Numbered from the stretch's first letter, positions 47,356 through 57,210 are shown. The stretch is DNA of 64,000 nt from Deltaproteobacteria bacterium CG11_big_fil_rev_8_21_14_0_20_45_16 (GCA_002787535.1 PCXB01000076.1:18512-82511), one strand, 5' to 3'. Made by a program: numbers and translations. Notes: generated by a model not told the origin, from the sequence alone.

Positions 47356-48472
47356 GAGCTACCTTCTTTAAATCTTCCGAAACTGAATCGTCACCAGCTT
47401 CAATGAATCGTTTCCGTTTTGGCAAAAGTGGAAGCTTGTTCGACTCAGGAGCAGAAACCCTAAGCCCAAGAACCGTGGCTTTGACCGTACTCAAAAAACC
47501 ATTCCACGAACCAAAAGTATAATCAACGGCCGAAGGTTCGTGACCACAATGAACCATGCAATTTGCACATGAAGGATTCCCGCTCGCTTGGCCGTAATGA
47601 TCCCAATTTGTCGTTGCCATCATCTCCTCAAAACTCGCCGAGTACCCCTCTTGCAGCAAATAGCAGGGCTTTTGCCACCCAAAAATATTATAGGTAGGAT
47701 TACCCCAGGGCGTACATTCAAAATGACGGTCCCCCGCAAGATATTCCATAAACAAAGGGGACTGATTAAAGCGCCAGCTCTTTTTGCCGTGATGCAATAT
47801 TTTTCGAAACAACGCATAAGTCTTGCTTCGTTCCAAAAAATTATCCTGATCGGGGGCTTTGGGATAACTATAACCCGGCGAAACCATCATGCCCTCAACG
47901 CCCAATCGCATCATCTCGTCGAAAAATTCGCGAACTCGAGCAGGCTTTGCATTTTCGAACAAAGTGGTATTTGTCGTAACGCGAAAACCCCGCTTAAGCG
48001 CCTCTTGAATGCCTTCGATCGCTTTTTTGTAAACGCCCTCACGACAAACAGCTTCGTCATGCTCGGTTTCGAGTCCATCCATATGGACGGAGAAGGTTAG
48101 ATATTTGCTTGGCTTAAACAAATCGATTTTGGATTTTAAAAGGATCGCATTCGTACAAAGGTAGATATATTTTTTGCGCTCAACCAATCCCTCAACAATT
48201 TCCTTCATCTCAGGATGCAAAAGTGGCTCTCCGCCCGGAATGCTCACCATGGGTGCCCCACATTCATCGACGGCCTTAAAACACTCATCCGGGCTCAGTC
48301 GACGTTTTAGTATGTGATCGGGATACTGAATCTTACCACAGCCAGCGCAGCTCAGGTTGCACCGAAACAAGGGTTCCAACATCAGCACCAAGGGGTATCG
48401 ATGATTGGATCGAAATTTTTGTTTCAAAACATAGCTGGCCACTGTCCACATTTGGGAAATAGGAACGCCCAT
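47348..48472 (-). CDS. hpnH: Adenosyl-hopene transferase HpnH (radical SAM)
   Basis: EPLFRCNLSCAGCGKIQYP (CxxxCxxC), VSIPGGEPLLHPEM, C-terminal CANCMVHCGHEPSAVDY. Confidence 0.92.
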   Translation of the reverse strand: MGVPISQMWTVASYVLKQKFRSNHRYPLVLMLEPLFRCNLSCAGCGKIQYPDHILKRRLSPDECFKAVDECGAPMVSIPGGEPLLHPEMKEIVEGLVERKKYIYLCTNAILLKSKIDLFKPSKYLTFSVHMDGLETEHDEAVCREGVYKKAIEGIQEALKRGFRVTTNTTLFENAKPARVREFFDEMMRLGVEGMMVSPGYSYPKAPDQDNFLERSKTYALFRKILHHGKKSWRFNQSPLFMEYLAGDRHFECTPWGNPTYNIFGWQKPCYLLQEGYSASFEEMMATTNWDHYGQASGNPSCANCMVHCGHEPSAVDYTFGSWNGFLSTVKATVLGLRVSAPESNKLPLLPKRKRFIEAGDDSVSEDLKKVAHG

Positions 48473-48610
48473 TTATAAGTACCCCCAAAAATTCATGATT
48501 TGTATAAGGTCCAAAGCATTAAACGACCCAAGTCTAGCCGTCACGTTTTAGAGTGGCAAATCTAAACCAGACAAAAATGTAATGTTTTGATCTTGGAAGA
48601 TTGACCCTGT

Positions 48611-49747
48611 GTGGATGATTCCTTAGCTTGTGGCGTGGATTTAAAGAAAACACCCTTACATTTCGATCATCTAGCGAAATCCGCTCGTATGGCGGAGTTC
48701 GCAGGTTATGACATGCCGATTTCCTATGACCAGATCACCGGAGGAATGAAAGCTGAGCATCTTCTAGTGCGTGAGAATGCGGGCATGTTTGACGTTTCTC
48801 ATATGGGAGAGTTTTGGATCGAAGGGTCCGACGCCACGAAGTTTTTGAATCATGCCTGTACGCGAAGCTTTGATAAACTTTCTGAAGGCAAGGCTCAATA
48901 CTGTCTCTTGCTTTCAGAGTCTGGCGCGATTCTTGATGATATTATTGTTTATAAGTTCAATTCTGAAAAATACTGGATGGTTGTTAACGCTTCAAATCTC
49001 CAAAAGGATTTCAATCATCTAAAGAAACTGTCCACAGGATATAAAAACTTAGCGCTTAGGGATGTCAGTGAAACGACGGCCCTCATCGCCTTGCAGGGAC
49101 CACAAGCCGAAAACTTAATGAACAGTCTTGGCTTTCAAGTTCGAGAACTTAAATATTATCATTTCATAACGACCGACAAGAACTGGATTATTGGTCGTAC
49201 AGGCTATACCGGTGAGGATGGTTTCGAAATATTCTTGCCTCCTTCCGAAGCTCCCGATCTTTGGCGAGCCTTGGAGCAAAAATCTGTGCTCCCCATTGGA
49301 CTAGGGGCTCGCGACAGTCTTCGGCTCGAAGTAGGCTTCCCTCTCTATGGCCATGAACTTGGGGAAGACCTGCTTGCTCATGAGACACTCTCCGCCTTTG
49401 CGATAGGAGCCGATCACAACTGTCTTGGTTCGCGTTCCTTCGAGAAGCCGCCGCGCTATATTCCGGGGGGCTTTACAGGCGTCACCCCCAAGCCCTTGAG
49501 GGCCGGAGAGAAGGTTTTTCTCAATGATATCGAGGTAGGCTGGCTCAGCAGCGGTTCGTATTCTCCCCAGCGAAAACAGGGCATAGGCCTTGGGTTCTTG
49601 AAGCTAGAGAAGCTCCCTAAAAAACCCCTCGAAGAGCTTATTTTTATGCTTGAGTCTGGGCCAAAACGGAGAGAAGTTAAGTGGGAATTGCCGCCTTTCG
49701 TGGAAACACGTCGGGCGAAAAAACGAAGCCTTAAGAAGGCTAGTTAG
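48611..49747 (+). CDS. gcvT: Glycine cleavage system T protein (aminomethyltransferase)
   Basis: ARMAEFAGYDMPISY, AGMFDVSHMGEFWIEG, GLGARDSLRLEVGFPLYGHEL. GTG start. Confidence 0.95.
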   Translation: MDDSLACGVDLKKTPLHFDHLAKSARMAEFAGYDMPISYDQITGGMKAEHLLVRENAGMFDVSHMGEFWIEGSDATKFLNHACTRSFDKLSEGKAQYCLLLSESGAILDDIIVYKFNSEKYWMVVNASNLQKDFNHLKKLSTGYKNLALRDVSETTALIALQGPQAENLMNSLGFQVRELKYYHFITTDKNWIIGRTGYTGEDGFEIFLPPSEAPDLWRALEQKSVLPIGLGARDSLRLEVGFPLYGHELGEDLLAHETLSAFAIGADHNCLGSRSFEKPPRYIPGGFTGVTPKPLRAGEKVFLNDIEVGWLSSGSYSPQRKQGIGLGFLKLEKLPKKPLEELIFMLESGPKRREVKWELPPFVETRRAKKRSLKKAS

Positions 49748-49784
49748 TTGTAGAAACCGGAGAGAAGCAAAGGTATTAGTCACA

Positions 49785-50201
49785 ATGGGCACAGATCCTG
49801 GATTTAAAGTTCCTCAAGATGTTTTATACACAAAAAACCATGAGTGGGTACGAGTCGAAGATGGCAATGTTATTGTCGGCATAACCGACTATGCTCAGAG
49901 CCAATTGGGGGACATCACCTATGTTGAGCTGCCCGAAGAAGGCAGCTCCTTTAAGCGTGAAGCAGTATTTGGAACGGTGGATTCCTTAAAGACAGTTGCA
50001 GAACTTTATGCCCCAGTTGATGGAGAGGTTGTTGAAATTAATTCCGACCTTCCAAACAACGCTGAGAACGTTAATGAAAAGCCTTATACTGATGGCTGGA
50101 TGGTTAAGATGGAGATTTCGAACGAGGCGCAGCTAGAGGAGTTGATGCTTCCCGATGATTATTTGAAGTTAATTTCTAAGCTGAGTAAAAAAGCCAAATA
50201 G
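49785..50201 (+). CDS. gcvH: Glycine cleavage system H protein
   Basis: YTKNHEWVRVEDGNVIVGITDYAQSQLGDITYVELPEEG, FGTVDSLKTVAELYAPVDGEVVEIN (lipoyl lysine). Confidence 0.97.
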   Translation: MGTDPGFKVPQDVLYTKNHEWVRVEDGNVIVGITDYAQSQLGDITYVELPEEGSSFKREAVFGTVDSLKTVAELYAPVDGEVVEINSDLPNNAENVNEKPYTDGWMVKMEISNEAQLEELMLPDDYLKLISKLSKKAK

Positions 50202-50252
50202 AATTAATAAGACTTCTCCGTCCCGATTGCTTGCACGGAAATCATAGATTTT

Positions 50253-51593
50253 ATGAAATATATTCCTTTGGCCGAACAAGATAAGGCCGAGATTTTAAAA
50301 CAAATCGGCGTGTCCGATGTTGAACAACTTTTTGCGAGCATCCCCAAGAATCTGCGAGTTGACTCGAACCTAGATTATCCGAAGGCGCAGTCCGAAATGG
50401 AAATTAGGAGAACGTTTGATAAGCTTGAGTCGCTTTCACCACGACCTGATATAAGTTTTGCCGGCTGTGGAATTTATCAACACGACTTGCCCGCAATAAT
50501 TCCTAATATTCAAGGCCGAGCAGAGTTCGCGACGGCTTATACACCTTATCAGCCAGAAATTTCTCAGGGACTTCTACAATGCATATTCGAATTTCAAACA
50601 TTGGCATGTCAGCTTACAGAAACTGAACTCTCGAATGCCTCTTTATATGACGGGGCTACGTCTCTAGGGGAGGCTGTTTTGATGGCCCTCAGAATTCAGA
50701 AAAAAAATGAGGGCAAAATTTTGACAACTGGGGCTTTGCACCCCCATTATGAGCAAGTTCTCAACACTTACTGCTCGGCCTTTGCAGATAAAATGGAATT
50801 ACTGGAACTCAATGGGGACCGCCTTGATTTAGTGAAGCTCAAGAAGAAACTTGAATCTGAGCGCATCGATATCTTGGTCACACAAAGCCCGAATATATTT
50901 GGCTGTATCGAAGATTATGAAGAAATCGGCAAACTTTTAAAAACTCACCCTAATACTCTTTGGGTAACATCGACGATGGAACCTCTGGTTTGGGGTTTGC
51001 TCAAGGGCCCGGGAGCATTTGGCGCGCATATTGTAACAGCGGAAGGCCAGAGTTTTGGAAATGCGGCCTATCTTGGGGGCTCGAGCTATGGATTTTTTTG
51101 TACGAAGAACGAGTTTATACGTAATTTGCCTGGTCGACTTGTTGGCGAGACTCTAGACGAAGAAAGTAAGCGTGCGTTCACACTAACCTTTGCCACAAGA
51201 GAACAATTCATCCGACGGGGTCGCGCGACTTCTAATATTTGTACGAATAACAACCTCAATATGTTGGCGGGACTGATTCATCTTTGTAGTTTGGGCAAAA
51301 ACGGGATCCGTGAGATGGCCACACAAAACCTTTCGAAAACCGAGTACCTGAAATCCAAATTGCCTTCGGAATGCCTCATGAGCTCTCCAACATTTAATGA
51401 ATTTACGATAGAAACCAAAATGCCGGCGGCAACCCTCGTCGAAAGGTCCTCGAGTCAAAACTGGATCTGTGGGGTGGACTTAGGGAGATTTAAAAGCGAA
51501 TGGAAACACAAACTTCTCATTCATATCAGCGAGCTTCATACGAAGGAACAGATCGATCAACTGGCGAGCTTTCTTCTCAAAGAGGTCGCTTGA
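50253..51593 (+). CDS. gcvPA: Glycine dehydrogenase (decarboxylating) subunit 1
   Basis: FAGCGIYQHDLPAII, TAYTPYQPEISQGLLQCIFEFQT, RRGRATSNICTNN. Confidence 0.96.
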   Translation: MKYIPLAEQDKAEILKQIGVSDVEQLFASIPKNLRVDSNLDYPKAQSEMEIRRTFDKLESLSPRPDISFAGCGIYQHDLPAIIPNIQGRAEFATAYTPYQPEISQGLLQCIFEFQTLACQLTETELSNASLYDGATSLGEAVLMALRIQKKNEGKILTTGALHPHYEQVLNTYCSAFADKMELLELNGDRLDLVKLKKKLESERIDILVTQSPNIFGCIEDYEEIGKLLKTHPNTLWVTSTMEPLVWGLLKGPGAFGAHIVTAEGQSFGNAAYLGGSSYGFFCTKNEFIRNLPGRLVGETLDEESKRAFTLTFATREQFIRRGRATSNICTNNNLNMLAGLIHLCSLGKNGIREMATQNLSKTEYLKSKLPSECLMSSPTFNEFTIETKMPAATLVERSSSQNWICGVDLGRFKSEWKHKLLIHISELHTKEQIDQLASFLLKEVA

Positions 51594-53104
51594 AGCTACC
51601 CAACAATAAGCTGGGCGCGATAACAACTTTTGAAGAGCCCCTGATCTTCGAAAAATCATTAGAGGGTCGCATGGGTTACAGCCTTCCTAGTTTGGATGTG
51701 CCAGAAATCTCCGCCGCTAAAGTTTGGAACGCCTCGTGGACCAGAGCCGAGGTTGAAGGCTTCCCAGAAGTTTCCGAAAACGAAGTCGTTAGACATTTCG
51801 TTCGATTATCCCAAAAAAATTATGCGATCGACCTGGGCTTCTATCCCCTTGGTTCATGCACGATGAAATACAACCCAAAGATTAATGAAGAAATCGCAAG
51901 GCGAGAACGCTTTGCCAATCTTCATCCATTTTGGCCCGAGCGATATCAACAACACGCCTTATCTCTTCAGTATGACGTACAAAATCTGCTGAAACTTTTG
52001 ACGGGTCTTCCAGGATTTACATTGCAGCCAAGCGCGGGGGCTCACGGGGAATATGTTGGAATCAAAATCATGCAGGCCTACCATCAAAAAAAGGGGCATA
52101 AAAAAACAAAAGTTTTAATTCCTGAGTCAGCACATGGGACCAACCCCGCTACTTGCGCGATGCTGGGCTACGATATTGTTTCGATCCCTAGCAACGACAC
52201 GGGGATTGTTCATCTTGAAGAAGTGGAAAGACTTTTGGACGACGAAGTCGCTGGCATCATGATTACCAATCCCAACACCTTGGGACTCTTTGAAGAGAAT
52301 ATTCATCTTATCGCTGATAAAATTCATGAAAAAGATGGGCTCGTCTATATGGATGGGGCCAATTTTAATGCCATCCTAGGCATCACAAGGCCAGCTGATC
52401 TGGGCGTGGATATTATGCATATTAACCTACATAAAACTTTTTCCACTCCACATGGAGGAGGCGGTCCAGGTGCTGGTGCCGTAGGCGTACGTGGGGATTT
52501 GCTTTCATTCTTGCCGACACCGACAGTTCAGAAAACGGACACGGGCTTCGGCTGGAATAATGAAATGCCAGAAAGCATCGGTCGGGTTGGCGGCTATTTT
52601 GGAAACTTCTCGATTCATGTGAGGGCTCTGGCCTATCTATTATCTATTGGTTCTTCGCCCGATGGAAAATCGGCTCCATATTTCAGAAAAATGTCTGAAG
52701 CGGCGGTCCTTAACGCCAATTACCTCAAGGCTAGGCTCAAAGGGTATTACCATATCCCTCACGATCGAGCCTGCATGCATGAGTGTTTGATAACGGATCA
52801 GAATCAAAGTCTTGATGGAATTAAGACCTTGGATATCGCCAAACGACTGATGGATTATGGTTATCATCCGATGACGGTTTACTTTCCTTTGGTTGTAAGC
52901 GGAGCCATGTTGATTGAACCAACCGAGAGCGAAACCAAAGAGAATCTTGACGATTTTTGCGATGCTATGATTGCGATTGCGAATGAATGCAAAAGCCTGC
53001 CTGATATCGTTCGAACTGCGCCTCATTGTACTTTTAGAAGGCGAGTCGATGAGCTTCGCGCTCAAAAGCAACCAAGACTTCGCTGGTCAAAAAACTTGTC
53101 TTAA
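51590..53104 (+). CDS. gcvPB: Glycine dehydrogenase (decarboxylating) subunit 2
   Basis: FYPLGSCTMKYNPK, MHINLHKTFSTPHGGGGPGAGAVGV (PLP lysine). TTG start overlaps the gcvPA TGA (TTGA). Confidence 0.95.
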   Translation: MKLPNNKLGAITTFEEPLIFEKSLEGRMGYSLPSLDVPEISAAKVWNASWTRAEVEGFPEVSENEVVRHFVRLSQKNYAIDLGFYPLGSCTMKYNPKINEEIARRERFANLHPFWPERYQQHALSLQYDVQNLLKLLTGLPGFTLQPSAGAHGEYVGIKIMQAYHQKKGHKKTKVLIPESAHGTNPATCAMLGYDIVSIPSNDTGIVHLEEVERLLDDEVAGIMITNPNTLGLFEENIHLIADKIHEKDGLVYMDGANFNAILGITRPADLGVDIMHINLHKTFSTPHGGGGPGAGAVGVRGDLLSFLPTPTVQKTDTGFGWNNEMPESIGRVGGYFGNFSIHVRALAYLLSIGSSPDGKSAPYFRKMSEAAVLNANYLKARLKGYYHIPHDRACMHECLITDQNQSLDGIKTLDIAKRLMDYGYHPMTVYFPLVVSGAMLIEPTESETKENLDDFCDAMIAIANECKSLPDIVRTAPHCTFRRRVDELRAQKQPRLRWSKNLS

Positions 53105-53967
53105 TAAACGCTCGAACTCGCCCAGTCATTGAAGGTCAAATGAAACGACCAGGGAAGATAAACACGCCCATCGTCTTGAATGAGAGAGTCGGGCGGGTTA
53201 GGAAAGGGGGCTGATTTCTTAAAGGCCTCAATCGCCTCCTGATCATATTCCGGAAAAAACGATCCCGTAATCAACTTGAGATCTACAAGTTCTCCTCTGT
53301 TATTTAAAACTACGGCAAGCGTCACAATCACTTCATTGTAGCTATACATTTTTGGCGTAATCGTTCTGCGCGGATTCCACCTTTGAATAATTCTCTCCTT
53401 CATCCGAATTAAGTATTGTCCATAATCCAACCCTAGAGCGTTGACCTTTAGGGATTCGCCCTTTTTAAGCCGACTGACAAATCCAGGTGAGAAATGATCC
53501 TGTGGATGAGGGGCTGCTTCATTTTGAAGCGGGTCATTAAGGGCCAATAAATCACTTTCCGATAGCGAAAAGCTTTCTAATTTCTTCGGCGAAGTTTGAC
53601 TCTTCGCCTTTTGATTTTCAGTAGGTCTTGCGGGAGCTCGGGGCATAGCAGGTGTTGCGACATTCGTTGGCGATTGCGAAGGACTTGTTTCTTCGTCTGC
53701 CCTCATATCACGTGAGCTTGCGAAGTCTGCCTTTTTCGGCTTTTCTTTTGAGGTCTCTTGAAAACTATCAACGGTATCCAACAACCGCTTATCAAAGAGT
53801 CCCACTTCTATCGGCGTACTAAGAATTTCCTTTTGTACGTGAAGTTTCGTCACACGATTCGTGATCAAAATAACGCTCAAATGAAATAATAACGATAAAA
53901 TGACAGACCCGGCTAAGATTCTGACTGCTATTCGTTCAAGTTGATGCCGGGATCCTACGGAATACAT
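53101..53967 (-). CDS. TonB-family energy transducer
   Basis: N-terminal TM, Pro/Ser-rich linker, C-terminal IIQRWNP...VTLAVVLNNRGELVDLKLITGSFFPEYDQEAIEAFKKSAPFPNPP. Confidence 0.8.
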   Translation of the reverse strand: MYSVGSRHQLERIAVRILAGSVILSLLFHLSVILITNRVTKLHVQKEILSTPIEVGLFDKRLLDTVDSFQETSKEKPKKADFASSRDMRADEETSPSQSPTNVATPAMPRAPARPTENQKAKSQTSPKKLESFSLSESDLLALNDPLQNEAAPHPQDHFSPGFVSRLKKGESLKVNALGLDYGQYLIRMKERIIQRWNPRRTITPKMYSYNEVIVTLAVVLNNRGELVDLKLITGSFFPEYDQEAIEAFKKSAPFPNPPDSLIQDDGRVYLPWSFHLTFNDWASSSVY

Positions 53968-54112
53968 GATAATACGCCTTTATTCATCCTACCTTGACAT
54001 GAAAGGGCTGTCAGTGACGCTATGAAGCTTTTGCGGGGCTGAGCGTAAAAAGGCTTCATTAAGGCTCACTAACCCCAATCTATAAGGCATCCTTTTTGCG
54101 ATAAATACCGGC

Positions 54113-54313
54113 ATGTTAAGGTTTGTGATTTTTCTCTCTTTCGGTGCCGGTTTAATCGCTTGCGGTGAAGACCCCTGCGTCCCATCGGATAACATTGCAA
54201 CCGTAAACGGATATGGCGCTCGCTCGGCAGATACTTGTGAGTATATCGGTCTGCGAGATTCGGAAGATCCAAACGTCGGAGATGGAATCGACGATATTAG
54301 AGTCCTTAGGTAG
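54113..54313 (+). CDS. Small lipoprotein, 66 aa
   Basis: MLRFVIFLSFGAGLIAC lipobox; 11 nt upstream of the FHA-cpaF ORF. Confidence 0.55.
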   Translation: MLRFVIFLSFGAGLIACGEDPCVPSDNIATVNGYGARSADTCEYIGLRDSEDPNVGDGIDDIRVLR

Positions 54314-54324
54314 GAGCCTTAAAG

Positions 54325-55620
54325 ATGTTGACCAAATTGCCCCCCTTACTCCTTCATATTCAGGAAAAAATTTCTAATGCCGATCGGCGAGCTCGAAAAA
54401 TTCGTGTGACGGCTGACAGCGTTACGATCGGCAGTTCGCGGGACGCTGATGTTGAGCTTATTCAATTTCATTTACCCTTTCTAGCCGAAATAAAGTTCGC
54501 CAGATCTAAGTGGTGGATACTTAACCCCAAAAAATCGGATAACATCCGGATTAACGGCCGACTCGTTGAGTTAGATCATCCTCTTGAACATGGTGATTTG
54601 GTTCTTTTGGATTCCCACAGTCTACAAATCGAAGTGGAAGAAGATCTTCCCCAAGTTCAAAATCTTGGATTTCAGTTTCAAGCGATTTCTGGTGATGATA
54701 CCGAGCTATGGAACTATCTTGTTTCTGAAAAGCAATTCGATGAAATACTTATCAATGGTCCCGACCAAATCTATGTGGATTATCAAGGCAGCCTACTTTT
54801 AAGTCCTTGGAAATTTCAAAATGAAAGTTTTCTATTCGAAACAATTCAAAGTTATACCAAAAAAACGAGCGGCTGGTTATCTTGGCGTTTAGACCGACGC
54901 CTACGTATTCAAGCGGCACTTCCACCGGTTGTCGAACATCCGCATATTTGTATTCGAAAGGCGAGACAAAACGTTTTCACCTTGGATGAGCTTCAGAACT
55001 CCGATTTTGGCTCGGAAGTCGAAATTGAATTTTTAAAATCTGCGGTCAAGTCGAGGCAGAGTATTTTGATATCGGGAGCCACCTCGACGGGAAAAACTGT
55101 CCTTCTCCGAAGCCTAGTCGAGCAAATTCCAGCAGAACAACGTCTTGTGATCATTGAAGAGGAATCCGAAACTGACTGGCCTCATCCTCACGCTGTTGCA
55201 ATGGAATCCGGTTCTTTCGGACTTAAGCAAAGCTTGAAAGAAAGTCTTCGAATGAGGCCCGATCGAATAATTGTCAGTGAGATTCGTGGCGATGAAGCCT
55301 ATTATTTCTTACAGGCCATCAATACGGGGCATCTTGGATCCATGACGACCATTCATGCCAATGCAGCCAGAGAAGCACTTTACCGTCTCGAAAATCTAAT
55401 ATTAGGCTCTGGAATTAGTTCGAATTTGAATTACATTCGAGCTCAATTGGCTCAAACGATAAATCTCGTTGTGCAATTGAATCGAGAAACGGATGGCAAA
55501 AGAAAGATTGAATCGATCACACGAATTACGGGAATTCAGCAGGGAGTTATTTTACTCTCAGATCCCATCGGACAAGAAACATCCGGCATACGACAAGACA
55601 TCCTAAGAGCACAAAAATAA
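54325..55620 (+). CDS. FHA-domain-containing CpaF/VirB11-type secretion ATPase
   Basis: N-terminal VTIGSSRDADVEL...INGRLVELDHPLEHGDLVLL (FHA-like); Walker A SGATSTGKTVLLRSL; Walker B/His box ESLRMRPDRIIVSEIRGDEAYYFLQAINTGHLGSMTTIHAN. Confidence 0.88.
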   Translation: MLTKLPPLLLHIQEKISNADRRARKIRVTADSVTIGSSRDADVELIQFHLPFLAEIKFARSKWWILNPKKSDNIRINGRLVELDHPLEHGDLVLLDSHSLQIEVEEDLPQVQNLGFQFQAISGDDTELWNYLVSEKQFDEILINGPDQIYVDYQGSLLLSPWKFQNESFLFETIQSYTKKTSGWLSWRLDRRLRIQAALPPVVEHPHICIRKARQNVFTLDELQNSDFGSEVEIEFLKSAVKSRQSILISGATSTGKTVLLRSLVEQIPAEQRLVIIEEESETDWPHPHAVAMESGSFGLKQSLKESLRMRPDRIIVSEIRGDEAYYFLQAINTGHLGSMTTIHANAAREALYRLENLILGSGISSNLNYIRAQLAQTINLVVQLNRETDGKRKIESITRITGIQQGVILLSDPIGQETSGIRQDILRAQK

Positions 55621-57067
55621 AAATAATTTCTGATGTCCCATCTTGAACCATCAAGGAGCAGCCCGCGCTCGAGCCCAAGGACCAGGCCATATCCAAGGCC
55701 AAACTCGCTCTTAGATTTTCACTTAAATCACCAAATTCAAAGTTCGATAGCAACTCATTGGAACTACCCTTAGCCAAATAGGCTTTCTCAGCTTCAGGTT
55801 CATTTGTGTAAAACTCCACTCCTGTTGTTTTCTTGTCAGCCAGGCTTGCTACTAGAGCCGAGTAAAAAATTGATCGAGGAGAATACTGGGCGGGCTCAAT
55901 ATTCGACTCTCTGCCTGCACCATCGTAAAAATCTTCCTGAAAAACTGTATTTCGCCCAAATACTTGTGTCACCTCGTCAAAACTCGAAATGGGAAAACTA
56001 TCAGAGTTAAGACTCTCGGCAATTAGTACGTACTGGCCTGGCGGAAGTCTAATTCTGAACTTCCCATTCTCATCCGTAATGGCCGTCGAAACCGCTAATG
56101 CAGCATCCGAACTTATCGAAAAATTCTCGATTTCTGCTTCTGGAATTGCGAACACTGTGGCCCCTGTCCATCCACTGGCGTCCAAGCCAGACTTGATTTC
56201 CCCTTCAATCCACGAACTTGCAATATTGTAGTTCGTTAATCCGTAAATCTCATCTAACCACATGACATCCTCGGCCTGTGGTTCAATATAGCTCTTCGAA
56301 ATTTTTGGATTTTGAATGGGGTACAATAAGGATTTCGATAAAGTTGAAGCCGAGAGTCCTAAAAATTTTCGACCAATTTCCGAAACAAGAATAGCTTTCA
56401 AGCTCAAGTTTCCGCTCCCCGACATCCGAATACAAATTGGAGTGTTTTGACAACTCCCATAAGGCTCGGGAAGGAAGGCTGGATTTACAAAAATACCCGC
56501 CCAAGAAATATCCGCTGTTTCTAAACTAAGTTGAGGAACAAGATACTGTTTGGAAAAAACATAATCTTTGGGGTTTTCTTGAAAGTAGTCCAATATCTCC
56601 TCGGGAGGATCCATCGAGACAATAAAATCACCATTCAGAATCTCATTACCAAAACTATCCAGTGCTACCTCTTCACCCAAAGTTTCGTATGGCAATTCGT
56701 TAGACTCTAGTACGCCTTCATAGGTAAATTTGAAGGGCGCGGCAGCTTGAATACCTTCTTCTCCTGCGTCGTACTCCATTCGCCAAAGTTTCAAAGCTGC
56801 ATTCACAACTGGCTGGATACTTGATTCCATGCTCGGATCCTTCACACCCAATTTCCAGTTAATACAGAGATTTTCCGAGCCATCTCCGCAGACTTTGGCA
56901 AGTACGGGTGTCAGCCCTATAACGCTTTTCGGAAGTTCCTGAGTGTCATAAATATCCAAGCGTTTACCATTTGAAAGAAAGAGGGCGCGATCTCGACCTC
57001 CCGCAATAAGCCAAGCCGGAAGAAGCGCTAAGATTAGAGTAATTTGAAAAGCCCCTATGAATTTCAA
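55547..57067 (-). CDS. Exported hypothetical protein with carboxypeptidase-regulatory-like domain and C-terminal GCS-TM-basic tail
   Basis: Signal peptide; TDENGKFRIRLPPGQYVLIAES; C-terminus SSAGCSLMVQDGTSEIIFIFVLLGCLVVCRMFLVRW. Confidence 0.65.
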   Translation of the reverse strand: MKFIGAFQITLILALLPAWLIAGGRDRALFLSNGKRLDIYDTQELPKSVIGLTPVLAKVCGDGSENLCINWKLGVKDPSMESSIQPVVNAALKLWRMEYDAGEEGIQAAAPFKFTYEGVLESNELPYETLGEEVALDSFGNEILNGDFIVSMDPPEEILDYFQENPKDYVFSKQYLVPQLSLETADISWAGIFVNPAFLPEPYGSCQNTPICIRMSGSGNLSLKAILVSEIGRKFLGLSASTLSKSLLYPIQNPKISKSYIEPQAEDVMWLDEIYGLTNYNIASSWIEGEIKSGLDASGWTGATVFAIPEAEIENFSISSDAALAVSTAITDENGKFRIRLPPGQYVLIAESLNSDSFPISSFDEVTQVFGRNTVFQEDFYDGAGRESNIEPAQYSPRSIFYSALVASLADKKTTGVEFYTNEPEAEKAYLAKGSSNELLSNFEFGDLSENLRASLALDMAWSLGSSAGCSLMVQDGTSEIIFIFVLLGCLVVCRMFLVRWDLRVK

Positions 57068-57210
57068 CGCATTCTCCCCTTCGAGTCGAAAAATTGCAAA
57101 ATTCGTGCTTGGGTAATTTTTTTTAACTCCCTGAAATTCTTAGATATTTCTCATATCCGAGACACCTATATGGGGCGGGACAGCCCCAAAAAGGACTTAA
57201 AAGGCTTAAA

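Noticed and set aside
48473-48610. Possible glycine riboswitch upstream of gcvT
   Set aside because: The spacer is only 138 nt and shows no tandem glycine-aptamer signatures that I could recognise.
57171-57188. TGGGGC-GGGACA-GCCCCA + AAAAA as a terminator for the 55547-57067 gene
   Set aside because: It lies upstream (5') of that minus-strand gene and has no T-tract on the plus strand; more likely incidental or a weak 5' UTR stem of the ORF at 57211.
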